Below, piece after piece: positions 36,042 to 45,136 of a DNA stretch of 64,000 nt (position 1 is the first letter of the stretch; each line of letters opens with the position of its first letter). Under the pieces are notes generated by a model. It did no database searches. It saw nothing but the letters and a program-made list of their open reading frames with translations, and was not told the DNA's origin. The translations under genes and the position numbers were made by a program. The DNA is from Gammaproteobacteria bacterium (lineage in GTDB: Bacteria; Pseudomonadota; Gammaproteobacteria; Steroidobacterales; Steroidobacteraceae): assembly GCA_013289615.1 (NCBI GenBank), contig JABCZO010000023.1, positions 1 to 64,000 of the forward strand, given 5' to 3'.

Positions 36042-36151
36042 CTACGCAGGCAGACGAAGCGTTGGCAGTGCTGCCAGCGCGCGCCGATAACTGGCCACCG
36101 CGTCGTCGAGTCGTGCGCACTGTCCCAGAGCATTACCCAGTTCATTCACTC
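36042..36151 (-). pseudogene. Short TPR-protein fragment
   Basis: On the minus strand the frame between a TGA near 36152 and a TAG at 36044-36042 reads LGNALGQCARLDDAVASYRR, then ALAALPTLRLPA. This has the TPR spacing N-G-AL...LDDAVASYRRALA. It is only about one repeat long with no start or upstream domain, so it looks like a leftover 3' end of a TPR gene. Chance cannot be fully excluded at this length. Confidence 0.4.
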
Positions 36152-36174
36152 ACGATGATCATTCACTCACGATG
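36142..36174. repeat. Tandem 17-bp direct repeat
   Basis: TCATTCACTCACGATG occurs at 36142-36157 and again at 36159-36174, exact over 16 bases with one A between. It lies about 110 bases upstream of the S8-like protease gene and overlaps the start side of the TPR fragment. It could be a duplicated regulator site or simply a slippage duplication. Confidence 0.7.
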
Positions 36175-36283
36175 GGTTGGTGCGCTAGTTTAAACTGCTG
36201 CCGGGTGATTCTCGCCGTCGATCGGTGTGCGCGAACTCGTATCGGGCGCCTGGGGCTGTAACTTTAAATAGGGGCATCGGCGC

Positions 36284-38668
36284 ATGTGGCGGCTACGCGG
36301 CTGGGTTGGCATCGTGATGGCGGGGGCCCTGGCAGCCGGGCCGGCTGCCCGCGCCGAACCGATCCGGTCCGCCGCGCAGTTCAGCCCCGGGCGTGCCCCG
36401 GCGCATCTGCAGGTGTTCGGCGGCGCGCCAGCGCGGCAGGCGGGGCATGCCAGCAGCGCCAGGCTCGACGGCGCGCTGGCGGAGATTTCCCGGCGCTACC
36501 CGGGCATTGCCGCCGGGCTTGCGCTCGGCGGCCTGCACGCGCTCAATCCGGCGGCGCGGTTTCGGCTGGCCGCACCACTGGCGGTTCCCGAGGTGCTGAT
36601 CGATGCGATCACCATCGGCGATCCCCAGGCGCTCAAAAGCGCGCTGCAGAATCTGGGCCTGCGCGATGGCGCCGTGTTTGCCAATGACGTCGGCGGTTGG
36701 CTGCCGGTGGATCAGATCGCGCGCACCGCAATGGTTACCGAACTGGCATTTGCCCGCGCATCGATGCCCAGGACCCGCGCCGGCCCGGTGGCCACGCAGG
36801 GCGATTTCGCGCAAGGCAGCGCGGCGATCCGCGCGAGCTACCCCAGCCTGAGCGGCGCGGGCATCACTGTCGGCGTACTGTCCGACAGTTTCAACTGCTA
36901 CCAGAGCTACGCCACCGATGGCGTGCCTGCCTCCGGCTTCAATGGCTATGCGTCGAATGGCTTCACCGCCAGCTATGCCCAGGATCAGATGACGGGCGCA
37001 TTGCCGCCCGCCATCACCGTGCTCAAGGAGGCCGACTGCACCAGCTATGGCGCTCCCGAGCACCTGCCGTTCACCGATGAAGGTCGGGCGCTGTTGCAGA
37101 TCGTGCATGCGGTGGCGCCGGACGCCGGCCTGGCCTTCTACACCGCCGACAACAGCGAGGCCGACTTCGCCAGCGGCATTGTCCGGCTGGCGCAGGCCGG
37201 AGCAAAAATCATCGACGACGATGTCGGCTACACGAACGAGCCGTTCTTCCAGGACGGCCTGATAGCGCAGGCGATCGACCAGGTGTCGGCCCTGGGGGTG
37301 GCGTACTTCTCATCGGCCGGCAACAACGCTCGCAACTCCTATGAAAACTCCGCGCCCGCGTTCCCTATCACTTCCGTGACCGCGCCCACCGAAGGCGAGC
37401 AGCTGCTCAATTTCGATACCTCCGGTGCAAGCACCGCCGCCATGTTGCCGGTTACGATTCCGTCGTTGTTCCCGGGCGAATTCGTGGTGCTGATCCTCGA
37501 ATGGGACCAGCCTTACGTCACCGGGGCGCCCAGCAGCGGTGGCGCCACCAGCGCGCTCGATCTTTGCGTGATCGGTGCTCCCGGCGACGATCAGATCGAC
37601 TTTGAGCCGACGACCAGTGCCATCACCTGCACCGGGCCGAACGCCATCGGGGGGGATCCGGTGCAGCTTCTGATCGTTGGCAATTCGGCCGCCGCGAGCG
37701 GGTCGACGCCCGCAGTATCCCTGAACCTGTCTATCGGTCTTGCGAACGGCACGCACCCGCCGGGCAGGATCAAGTTGCTTCTCGATGGCGACGGCGCCGC
37801 GGTCACGATCGACAACTTTGCCACCAGCAGCGCTACCATTCAGGGCCATCCGAATGCTGCCGGCGCCATGGCGATCGGGGCGGCGTACTTCTCCCAGACC
37901 CCGCGATGTGGGACCACGCCGGCGGTGCTGGAAGGCTTTTCATCGGCGGGCGGAGATCCGATCCTGTTCGATGCGTCCGGCGCCCGTCTGAGCCCGCCGG
38001 GACAGATGCGCCAGAAGCCGCAGCTCGTCGGGCCTGACGGCGTGAACGATACCTTCCTCGGGTATTCCGTGGCGCTGCACTCGTCGATTTCCGGATGTGA
38101 GAACGATGCGTCGCTGCCGAATTTCTTCGGTACCTCGGCGGCGGCACCGCACGTGGCGGGGGCGGCCGCCCTGATGATGCAAGCCAACCCGGCGGTGAGC
38201 GCGCGGCAGATCAACGCCGCGCTACAGGCCAGTGCCCTGATGATGGGCAGTGCGCTGAACTATGACAGCGGCTATGGCTTCATCCAGGCGGATGCCGCGC
38301 TGGCGTTGCTGCCACCGGCGCCGCCCTCGCTGTCGCTGAGCACGGCTATGGTGACAATCGGTACTGCAGCAACCCTCAGCTGGTCGTCGATCAGCACCAC
38401 GAGCTGCAGCGCCTCAGGCAGCTGGTCGGGCGCGCAGGCCACCAGTGGCAACCGCAGCGTCACACCAGCCGGCGTCGGTGCGAATACCTACACGCTCACC
38501 TGCAGCGGTGCCGGCGGCAGTAACGCAAGCTCAGTGGTGCTGACTGCAATCGCTGACAGTGCCGGATCCGGCGGCGGGGGCGGCGGCAGTCTCGATGCGT
38601 TCGCTCTGCTGGCACTTGCCGGTGCGCTGCTGCTGCGCCGGTGCACGGCTGCGCGCGCCGGCACATGA
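36284..38668 (+). CDS. Exported S8-like serine peptidase with GlyGly-CTERM-type tail
   Basis: The protein is 794 aa; AGGGG lies upstream of ATG 36284. The signal peptide is WVGIVMAGALAAGPAARA. After a roughly 180-residue pro-region, the subtilisin-like domain shows Asp201 in GVLSDSFNC, Asn347 in SSAGNNARN and Ser618 in FFGTSAAAPHVAGAAAL. The position of the HGT histidine is occupied by Glu266 (FTDEGRALLQIVHAVAP). A beta-sandwich insert lies at about 360-540, a short Ig-like domain at about 690-765, and the end is SGGGGGGSLDAFALLALAGA plus LLLRR, a GlyGly-CTERM-like sorting tail. It is first in a run with three glycosyltransferase genes, the next starting at an ATGA overlap. Confidence 0.85.
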   Translation: MWRLRGWVGIVMAGALAAGPAARAEPIRSAAQFSPGRAPAHLQVFGGAPARQAGHASSARLDGALAEISRRYPGIAAGLALGGLHALNPAARFRLAAPLAVPEVLIDAITIGDPQALKSALQNLGLRDGAVFANDVGGWLPVDQIARTAMVTELAFARASMPRTRAGPVATQGDFAQGSAAIRASYPSLSGAGITVGVLSDSFNCYQSYATDGVPASGFNGYASNGFTASYAQDQMTGALPPAITVLKEADCTSYGAPEHLPFTDEGRALLQIVHAVAPDAGLAFYTADNSEADFASGIVRLAQAGAKIIDDDVGYTNEPFFQDGLIAQAIDQVSALGVAYFSSAGNNARNSYENSAPAFPITSVTAPTEGEQLLNFDTSGASTAAMLPVTIPSLFPGEFVVLILEWDQPYVTGAPSSGGATSALDLCVIGAPGDDQIDFEPTTSAITCTGPNAIGGDPVQLLIVGNSAAASGSTPAVSLNLSIGLANGTHPPGRIKLLLDGDGAAVTIDNFATSSATIQGHPNAAGAMAIGAAYFSQTPRCGTTPAVLEGFSSAGGDPILFDASGARLSPPGQMRQKPQLVGPDGVNDTFLGYSVALHSSISGCENDASLPNFFGTSAAAPHVAGAAALMMQANPAVSARQINAALQASALMMGSALNYDSGYGFIQADAALALLPPAPPSLSLSTAMVTIGTAATLSWSSISTTSCSASGSWSGAQATSGNRSVTPAGVGANTYTLTCSGAGGSNASSVVLTAIADSAGSGGGGGGSLDAFALLALAGALLLRRCTAARAGT

Positions 38669-39735
38669 TGGCTGCCAACCCTCAGCACGCAGCCGCGATC
38701 CAGCCGGGGCTCAAGCTCAGGCTGGTCGGAAAATCCAACGGCGTCGGTCTGTCGCGCGATCTCGAACTTCTGGGTGCCGCACTCATCGCCAGCGGCTGCC
38801 ACGTCACGCAGCATCCCTGCGAGCGGCGCGATCGCAAGCGTCGCCGTTCACTGCTGGCGCGCCTGGCAATGCGTGTGGGCAGGCTGCGTGGCGCGCCGCC
38901 ACATCCGCCGTTCGACGTCAATGTCATGCTCGAGCACATCTGGCCGCAGTTCGTGCGGCAGGCTCGCTGCAACGTGCTGGTGCCCAATCCGGAATGGACC
39001 GACCGTCGCGACGTTGCGATGCTGGGCATCGCCGATCGGGTCTGGGCCAAGACCGTCGTGGCCGAGGAACTGTTCGCGGCGCGCGGCAGCCGCGTGCTCA
39101 GAATAGGTTTCGACAGCGAGGATCGCTTCGAGCACACCGTAGAACGGCTGCCGCAGTTTCTGCACCTGGCTGGTCGCAGTCCGCTCAAGGGTACCGAGCG
39201 CCTGCTGGCGCTGTGGCAGCGGCATCCGGAATGGCCGCGGCTCACACTGCTGCAGGATACGCCCGCCGGCGATGCCAGCCGCCCGGCCTTGGCGGCGAAC
39301 ATCGTCCATCGGCATGGCTTTGAGAGCAACCAGGACCTGCGCACGCTGCAGAATGCGCATCGCTTTCACCTGTGCCTGTCCGAGGCCGAGGGCTGGGGCC
39401 ACTACATCGCCGAGGCACTGAGCGTCGGTGCGGTGACATTCACCTGCGACGCGCCGCCGATGAATGAGCTGGTCGGCGCCGGGCGTGGTGTGCTGGTTGG
39501 CGCACACCTTGGCGAGCAGCACAATCTGGCGCGCATGGCGCGATTCGACGAGAGCGCGCTGGAGGCGGCAATCGCGGGCGCGCTGCTGCTGAGCACGACG
39601 CAACTGGATGCGATCGGAGCGGCAGCGCGCGGCTGGTTCCTCGCTAACAAGCAGGGTTTCCTGGCGCGCGTACAGGGCGCCGTCGACGACATCGGCCGCG
39701 CCGTGCGTGACGGCGCGCTGCTGGATCGGCGTTGA
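38665..39735 (+). CDS. GT-B fold glycosyltransferase
   Basis: The protein is 356 aa; ATG 38665 overlaps the protease stop (ATGA), with a second ATG directly after. The N-terminal half begins KLRLVGKSNGVGLSRDLELL and has a Rossmann-like pattern with many basic residues. The C-terminal half has CLSEAEGWGHYIAEALSVGA followed by TCDAPPMNELVG, the nucleotide-sugar binding signature of GT1/GT4-type enzymes. Acceptor and sugar are unknown. Its company (GT9 and GT2 of LPS-core type) points to cell-surface polysaccharide or LPS core assembly on the cytoplasmic face of the membrane. Confidence 0.77.
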   Translation: MMAANPQHAAAIQPGLKLRLVGKSNGVGLSRDLELLGAALIASGCHVTQHPCERRDRKRRRSLLARLAMRVGRLRGAPPHPPFDVNVMLEHIWPQFVRQARCNVLVPNPEWTDRRDVAMLGIADRVWAKTVVAEELFAARGSRVLRIGFDSEDRFEHTVERLPQFLHLAGRSPLKGTERLLALWQRHPEWPRLTLLQDTPAGDASRPALAANIVHRHGFESNQDLRTLQNAHRFHLCLSEAEGWGHYIAEALSVGAVTFTCDAPPMNELVGAGRGVLVGAHLGEQHNLARMARFDESALEAAIAGALLLSTTQLDAIGAAARGWFLANKQGFLARVQGAVDDIGRAVRDGALLDRR

Positions 39736-40775
39736 ATCCACGGCCGCTGGCGGTGCGTTTCGGCGCCCTGGGCGACATGGTGATGCTCACGGTGGCCATT
39801 CGTCACCTGCATGCGCGCCTCGGCCAGCCGGTGGATATCCTGGCCGCTGCCGGCTGGACCCGACCGCTGCTGCACGGACAACCGGGGGTGGGCGACATCT
39901 TCCTGCTCGCCAGCCGCAAGCCTCCCTACTGGCTCAGTCCGGGACAGCGGCGGCTGGTAGGCGAGCTGCGCGCACGCGGCCCCGGACCGACCTGGTTATT
40001 CGATCACGACAATCGCAAGGTCTGCCGCTTGCTGCTGCGCGCGGGCTGGACAGCGCAACACTGGTGTCACCACGAGGATCTGCCGGGGTTGTCCGGCTCG
40101 CATTTCTGCGATCGATGGCTGCGCTTTGCCTGGCGCAATCCGCAGGTGCTCGGCGGCGAGGACCTGCCGCCGCAGTTCGACGATGCGTTTGGAGAGCTGA
40201 TCGTGACCGACCAACAGCGCCTGGAGGTCGACGCCTGGTCGCAGGCGCGTCCATGGGCAGGCGCGCCATTGATCCTGATTCAGGCGGGCAACAAGCGCAC
40301 CATGCGCCGTGGCCTGCGCCGTCGCCGCAGCAATTCCAAGTACTGGCCGGAGAACAACTGGGCCGCCGTGTTGCGCGGACTGCGGGCACTGCATCCCGGG
40401 CATGCGATTTTGCTGCTCGGAGTGCCGCAGGAATCCGGACTCAACCAGGACATCCTGCGCATCGCCGGCATCAGCGGCGCATACAACGTCGTGCATGAAC
40501 TCTCAATTTCAAGGCTCCTCGGCCTGGCCGGGCGTGCCACGGGGATGATTTCGGTGGACACCGGGCCGGCGCACCTGGCGGCCGCCGTGGGCTGTACCGT
40601 GGTCGCCATTTTCGGCAAGACCGAACCTTTCATGTATGCGCCGCGGGGCCGGCGGGCGGCGGTTCAATGCGTGATCGGAGAGCACGAAGGCGAACGCTCG
40701 ATGCTGTACATTAAGCCCGAGCAGGTTCTGGCCGCGTGGCAGGCAGCGCTCGGCAGCGGCCCGGACCGCAGGTGA
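39732..40775 (+). CDS. GT9-family (heptosyltransferase-like) glycosyltransferase
   Basis: The protein is 347 aa from TTG 39732, which overlaps the previous TGA (TTGA). It has the GT9 start LAVRFGALGDMVMLTVAIRH and HARLGQPVDILAA, and in the C-terminal domain KYWPENNWAAVLRGL, AILLLGVPQESGLN, MISVDTGPAHLAAAVGCTVV and AIFGKTEPFMYAP. The D-GDM and DTGPAH-AAA motifs match ADP-heptose:LPS heptosyltransferases. It probably adds heptose or a related sugar to the LPS inner core. An unusually basic stretch (RTMRRGLRRRRSNSK) precedes the KYWP motif. Confidence 0.87.
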   Translation: MNPRPLAVRFGALGDMVMLTVAIRHLHARLGQPVDILAAAGWTRPLLHGQPGVGDIFLLASRKPPYWLSPGQRRLVGELRARGPGPTWLFDHDNRKVCRLLLRAGWTAQHWCHHEDLPGLSGSHFCDRWLRFAWRNPQVLGGEDLPPQFDDAFGELIVTDQQRLEVDAWSQARPWAGAPLILIQAGNKRTMRRGLRRRRSNSKYWPENNWAAVLRGLRALHPGHAILLLGVPQESGLNQDILRIAGISGAYNVVHELSISRLLGLAGRATGMISVDTGPAHLAAAVGCTVVAIFGKTEPFMYAPRGRRAAVQCVIGEHEGERSMLYIKPEQVLAAWQAALGSGPDRR

Positions 40776-40782
40776 ATCAGCA

Positions 40783-41604
40783 GTGACGTCATCCATGCTT
40801 CCCATCAGCCTGATCGTCATCACCTATAACGAGGCGGCCAATATCGCGCGCTGCCTCGACAGCGTGGGCTTTGCCGTCGAAAAGATAGTGGTCGACTGCG
40901 GCAGCGACGACGACACCAGGGCGATCGCGGCGGCCCATGGAGCGCGGGTGATCGATCAGCCCTGGCTTGGGTTCGGTGCACAACGCAACTTCGCCAGCGG
41001 CCTGGCGAACCAAGACTGGATACTGTCGCTCGATGCCGATGAGGCGCTGACTCCGGAGCTGACACGGGCGCTGCAACAGGGCCTGCCGGATCTGCTGGCT
41101 TCGAACGCGGCGGCAGGCGTGCTGTTCCGGACCGCCTGGTTCATGGGCAGGCCACTGCGCTGGTATAGATTGATGGTGCGCGAAAGAAAGCCGCGCATCT
41201 ATCACCGCCAGCGCGCGCGCTGGAGCGAGGCTCGGGTGCATGAATCGCTGCAGTACCGCGGCGAGGAAGTGAGCTTCGAGCCGCCATTCATGCACTATCT
41301 GAATCCCACACTGGTGCACCATCAGCTCAAGTACCTGCGCTATGCGGAACTCAAGGCGCTCGACTGGCGCGAGCGCGGGCGCGCCAGCCGACCGTACCAA
41401 TGGCCGTTGGTCTTCATCCTGACTTTCCTCAAGGACTACCTGTTACGCCTGGCGGTGCTGGACGGCGCTCGTGGCTGGGTCGCGGCCTACATGGCGGCGG
41501 ACTATGCGGTCTATAAGCGCATGCGCTATTACGAGATGCGCTCTTTCGAGCCCTCGGTCGAGCTCGCCGCCGCCGAATTGCGCGCGCACAAGCTGCAGCG
41601 CTAG
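40783..41604 (+). CDS. GT2-family glycosyltransferase (WaaE/KdtX type)
   Basis: The protein is 273 aa from GTG 40783 with AGGTGA 6 bases upstream; ATG 40795 is an alternative four codons later. GT-A features are ISLIVITYNEAANIARCLDS, IVVDCGSDDDTRAIA, GFGAQRNFASGLANQDWILS and the DXD-like LDADEAL. The middle FMGRPLRWYR...RKPRIYHRQRARWSEARVHE segment is characteristic of the LPS-core beta-1,4-glucosyltransferase WaaE group. It is predicted to glycosylate the inner-core heptose. Third glycosyltransferase of the run. Confidence 0.87.
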   Translation: MTSSMLPISLIVITYNEAANIARCLDSVGFAVEKIVVDCGSDDDTRAIAAAHGARVIDQPWLGFGAQRNFASGLANQDWILSLDADEALTPELTRALQQGLPDLLASNAAAGVLFRTAWFMGRPLRWYRLMVRERKPRIYHRQRARWSEARVHESLQYRGEEVSFEPPFMHYLNPTLVHHQLKYLRYAELKALDWRERGRASRPYQWPLVFILTFLKDYLLRLAVLDGARGWVAAYMAADYAVYKRMRYYEMRSFEPSVELAAAELRAHKLQR

Positions 41605-41615
41605 GCCTGCAAGCC

Positions 41616-43031
41616 GTGCCTGCCGTGTTCGTTCCGTACCTCGCGATCGCGCTGTCGATCGCGCATTTTGTGCTGGCCGCCGGCGTCACCCTGCACGTGC
41701 TCGCGCACAATCGCAATCCCGGATCGGCAGTATCATGGATCGGACTGGCGTGGCTGTCGCCGGTGGTCGGCAGCCTGTTGTACCTGTTCCTGGGAATCAA
41801 CCGCGTGCGCCGCCGCGCCCGCAGCCGCAGCGTCGCCGCACTCGAGGACCCGGTAATCGATGCTTCGCCGGCGCCCGCGAGCTGCGAGCACCTGGCTGGT
41901 CTGGAACTGGCGGCGCGCCGTATCAGCCGGCGCGAGGTCCAGCCCGGCAACGCGGTTAGCCTGCTGGCCAACGGCGACGCTGCCTATCCGCAGATGATCG
42001 CGGCAATCAAGGGCGCCGCGACCAGCATCGCGCTGTCGAGTTATATCTTTCGCGCCGATGAGGTCGGGCATGAGTTCATCGCGGCGCTGATCGGTGCGCG
42101 CCGGCGCGGTGTGGAAATACGAGTGCTTATCGATGGCTACGGCGGCGGCTATCTGCGCTCCGCCACCTATCGGAGGCTGCATCACGCGCGCGTCCCGGTC
42201 GCCCGGTTCATGCACTCGGTGCTGCCCTGGCGCATGCCGTTTCTCAATCTGCGCACGCACCGCAAAATCCTGTGCGTCGATGGCTGCGTTGCGTTCACCG
42301 GAGGATTGAACATCGGCGCCGAAAATGTCGTGGCGCGCCATCCCCGGCACGCGGTGCTCGATACCCATTTCCGCTTCGAAGGGCCGGTCGTGGCGCAGCT
42401 GTGCGAGGCATTTGCGGCACAGTGGTTCTTCACCACCGGTGAAACGCTGGCGGGGCCGGCATGGTTTCCGCGGCTCGAGGCGCTCGGCGACAGCCTGGTG
42501 CGTGCGATCACCTCGGGTCCTGATCAGGATCTGGAGAAAATCGAGATGCTGGTGCTGGAAGCGCTCGCCTGCGCGCGCACCTCGATCCGGATCATGACGC
42601 CATATTTTCTACCCGACGATCGAATCATTACCGCGCTGGCGCTGGCGGCGATGCGCAATGTCGAGGTCGATATCGTGCTGCCGGAGCACAGCAACCACCC
42701 GACCGTCGATTGGGCGATGCGCGCCCACATCGGGCCGCTGCTGGCTGCCGGCTGCCGCATCTGGACCCACAAGCCGCCTTTCGATCATTCGAAGCTGATG
42801 GCGGTGGACGGCATCTGGTGCCTGGTCGGCAGCGCCAACTGGGACATGCGCAGTTTCAGGCTGAATTTCGAGATCAACCTCGAGGTCTATCAATCCTTGA
42901 TCGTCGACCAGGTGAGCGCAAGGATCGTCGCCAAGCAGACCACCCGCCTGCTGCAGGCCGATCTGGACCGGCGCTCGTTACCGACCCGGCTGCGCGATAA
43001 CGCCGCACACCTGATGTTGCCCTACCTGTGA
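41616..43031 (+). CDS. cls: Cardiolipin synthase-like phospholipase D family protein
   Basis: The protein is 471 aa from GTG 41616, 11 bases after the GT2 gene. Two N-terminal membrane helices (YLAIALSIAHFVLAAGVTLH and AVSWIGLAWLSPVVGSLLYL) are followed by two PLD HKD sites: THRKILCVDGCVAFTGGLNI and FDHSKLMAVDGIWCLVGSAN. This is the standard arrangement of bacterial cardiolipin synthases (ClsA), which condense two phosphatidylglycerols. Other HKD enzymes with the same layout transfer phosphatidyl groups to other head groups, so exact activity is inferred. Last gene of the plus-strand run starting at 36284. Confidence 0.88.
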   Translation: MPAVFVPYLAIALSIAHFVLAAGVTLHVLAHNRNPGSAVSWIGLAWLSPVVGSLLYLFLGINRVRRRARSRSVAALEDPVIDASPAPASCEHLAGLELAARRISRREVQPGNAVSLLANGDAAYPQMIAAIKGAATSIALSSYIFRADEVGHEFIAALIGARRRGVEIRVLIDGYGGGYLRSATYRRLHHARVPVARFMHSVLPWRMPFLNLRTHRKILCVDGCVAFTGGLNIGAENVVARHPRHAVLDTHFRFEGPVVAQLCEAFAAQWFFTTGETLAGPAWFPRLEALGDSLVRAITSGPDQDLEKIEMLVLEALACARTSIRIMTPYFLPDDRIITALALAAMRNVEVDIVLPEHSNHPTVDWAMRAHIGPLLAAGCRIWTHKPPFDHSKLMAVDGIWCLVGSANWDMRSFRLNFEINLEVYQSLIVDQVSARIVAKQTTRLLQADLDRRSLPTRLRDNAAHLMLPYL

Positions 43032-43066
43032 GCATGGCGCCGGGCGGTGAGCGCAGCGCCGCGACG

Positions 43067-44998
43067 CTAGGTCTTCGGTTTAGGCGGTTGCAGCGCCTCG
43101 ATCTGGTCCATGATCCGGTTCATGCGCGCGATCAAAGCCCGATACGGCGCGGGCGTAGCCATGTCGATGCCGGCGCGCTTGTACAGCTCGTACGGGTATT
43201 CGGAACTGCCGGCTCGCAACATGGCCAGGAACCGGTCGCGCGCGGGCGCGCCTTCCTTCAATATCGCGTCGGTCATGTACGCCGCCCCGGCCATTGAAGT
43301 CGCGTACTGGTAGACATAGAAGTCCAGGTAGAAATGGGGCACGTAGCTCCACTCGACGCAATACTCCGGGTCGATCTTCATGACCCCTTCGGCCTCGCCG
43401 TAGTACTTGCGCAGCAGGCTGCAGTACATCGCGCTCATGCGCGCGCCCGAAAGCGCATGCCCCTGTTCGAGCTCCTCATGTATGCGCAGCTCGAACTCGG
43501 CAAATTGGACCTGGCGAAAAAAGGTTCCACGGATCTCATCCAGGCCCAGCCCCAGGTAATAGAGCTTCTCCGCGTTCGAGCCGGCATGCTCGACCATGTA
43601 GTCGTTGAGCAGCATCTCATTTCCGATCGAGGCCGACTCGGCGATGAAGGTCGAATAGCCGGACTTGTCGAACGGCTGCGCGCTGTTGGACAGTAGCGTG
43701 TGGACCGCGTGACCCCACTCATGCGCGATGGTCGTCAGCGATTGATAGTCGCCATTGTGATTGAGCAGCAGGTACGGGTGTACGTCGTACGCCGAGCCAT
43801 TCATGTAGGCACCCTGGGCCTTGCCCGGATGCGGATCGACATTCATCCAGCGTCCGGCGAAGCCGCGGCGAAGCAGGCCGAGGTAATCCTCGCCCAGCGG
43901 CTGCAACGCCTCGAGCGTGATGCGCTTGGAGTCCGCGACGCTGAATACCGGCAGCGGCTTGAGCGCGACTATCGGCGGGTAGTTGTCGTAGTAGCGCAGC
44001 GGACCGTGAATACCAAGCAATCGCTGGCGCAGCCGCAGGTAGCGATGAAGGGTCGGCAGTGCCGCATTGGTCTCATCGACCAACGTCCGATACACCGCGG
44101 CCGGCATGTTGTCGCCGAACTGCGCGGCCTGCAGCGAATTCTGGAAGTGACGTGCCCGCGCGGTGAACGAGTCGCCCATCACCTGCGCGCTCAGCAGCCC
44201 ACCGAGGGTTCCCTGGTAGTGGCTCCAGGCGCCCCAGAACGCGTCGAACACCAGCTTGCGATCGGCGCGGTTGGCCGCCTGGCGATACTTGTCGTAGGCC
44301 GGCGGATCGAGCCGCACTTTCTTTCCGCCGGACAGTGTGACTGTCGGCATCGGCAGTTCGCCGTTGGCGAGCAGTGCGCGTACCGTGCCGGGCTGCTGCA
44401 GGAAGGTACCGGCGGTGGCCATGACATTCTCGGCCTGATCGCCCAGGGTATGGGGTTCGCCACGCAGCGTGTCATTGAGGAAGAAATCAAAGCGCTGTGC
44501 CAGCAGCGCGTTTTCGGACAGGAAGCGGTGCACGGTATCGGCACCCAGCGCGATGATCTCCGGCGCGACCCACGAGATGTTCTCCGCGACCAGCGTGCCC
44601 AGGGCCTGGCTTTGCTGACGACGCTCCTGGTTGCTTGCGACGCGCACATCCTCATCGGCCTTCAGGCTTGCATAGACGTCCAGGCGCTGCCATTCGCGCC
44701 GTACGGCACTGATGCCATCGAGTGCGGTGAACATCGCGCTGGCACTTCCACCCAGGGTGCCCTTGTAGCTGGCGAGCGCGGTCGCTGCCGCCTGCGCCCG
44801 CGCCAGGGCCTCGCTCCAGGCCTCGGGCGTTGCATACAGCTCGGACAGATCCCACATCGAGCCTGCAGCAGCGGGATCGGCAGCGGCGGGTGGCTGGCCG
44901 GGTGCGGCGGTCGCGTTGGCCGGCAACCCGAGCTGTAGCCACGCGCTCATAGCCAGCGTCGCGGCGCGCGGCAGCAATCGGTACCAGGGCGGGGTCAT
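43067..44998 (-). CDS. pepF: Oligopeptidase F-type M3B metallopeptidase, exported
   Basis: The protein is 643 aa from ATG 44998 with AAAGGA upstream. The N-terminus (LLPRAATLAMSAWLQLGLPA NATA) is a signal peptide, so unlike cytoplasmic PepF it should be periplasmic. The zinc site is HEWGHAVHTLLS (His426, Glu427, His430) with the third ligand region STFIAESASIGNEMLLNDY. Upstream helices carry the M3B pattern WDLSELYATPEAWSEAL and FVASNQE-like segments; the C-terminus has YQYATSMAGAAYMTDAIL. It cleaves medium peptides internally. Divergent from the P450 gene, convergent with the PLD gene. Confidence 0.9.
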   Translation of the reverse strand: MTPPWYRLLPRAATLAMSAWLQLGLPANATAAPGQPPAAADPAAAGSMWDLSELYATPEAWSEALARAQAAATALASYKGTLGGSASAMFTALDGISAVRREWQRLDVYASLKADEDVRVASNQERRQQSQALGTLVAENISWVAPEIIALGADTVHRFLSENALLAQRFDFFLNDTLRGEPHTLGDQAENVMATAGTFLQQPGTVRALLANGELPMPTVTLSGGKKVRLDPPAYDKYRQAANRADRKLVFDAFWGAWSHYQGTLGGLLSAQVMGDSFTARARHFQNSLQAAQFGDNMPAAVYRTLVDETNAALPTLHRYLRLRQRLLGIHGPLRYYDNYPPIVALKPLPVFSVADSKRITLEALQPLGEDYLGLLRRGFAGRWMNVDPHPGKAQGAYMNGSAYDVHPYLLLNHNGDYQSLTTIAHEWGHAVHTLLSNSAQPFDKSGYSTFIAESASIGNEMLLNDYMVEHAGSNAEKLYYLGLGLDEIRGTFFRQVQFAEFELRIHEELEQGHALSGARMSAMYCSLLRKYYGEAEGVMKIDPEYCVEWSYVPHFYLDFYVYQYATSMAGAAYMTDAILKEGAPARDRFLAMLRAGSSEYPYELYKRAGIDMATPAPYRALIARMNRIMDQIEALQPPKPKT

Positions 44999-45136
44999 CT
45001 TTATCCTTTCAATGCAGCGCGCGGATCCGGAATGAGTGCCGCGGCAGCGCCATGATAACAAAGCGAAGCGGCGAAATGACGCGGGCAATGGCCTGGTTGG
45101 TCGGCTATATTGCGGCACCGGACCCACGAGGACTGC

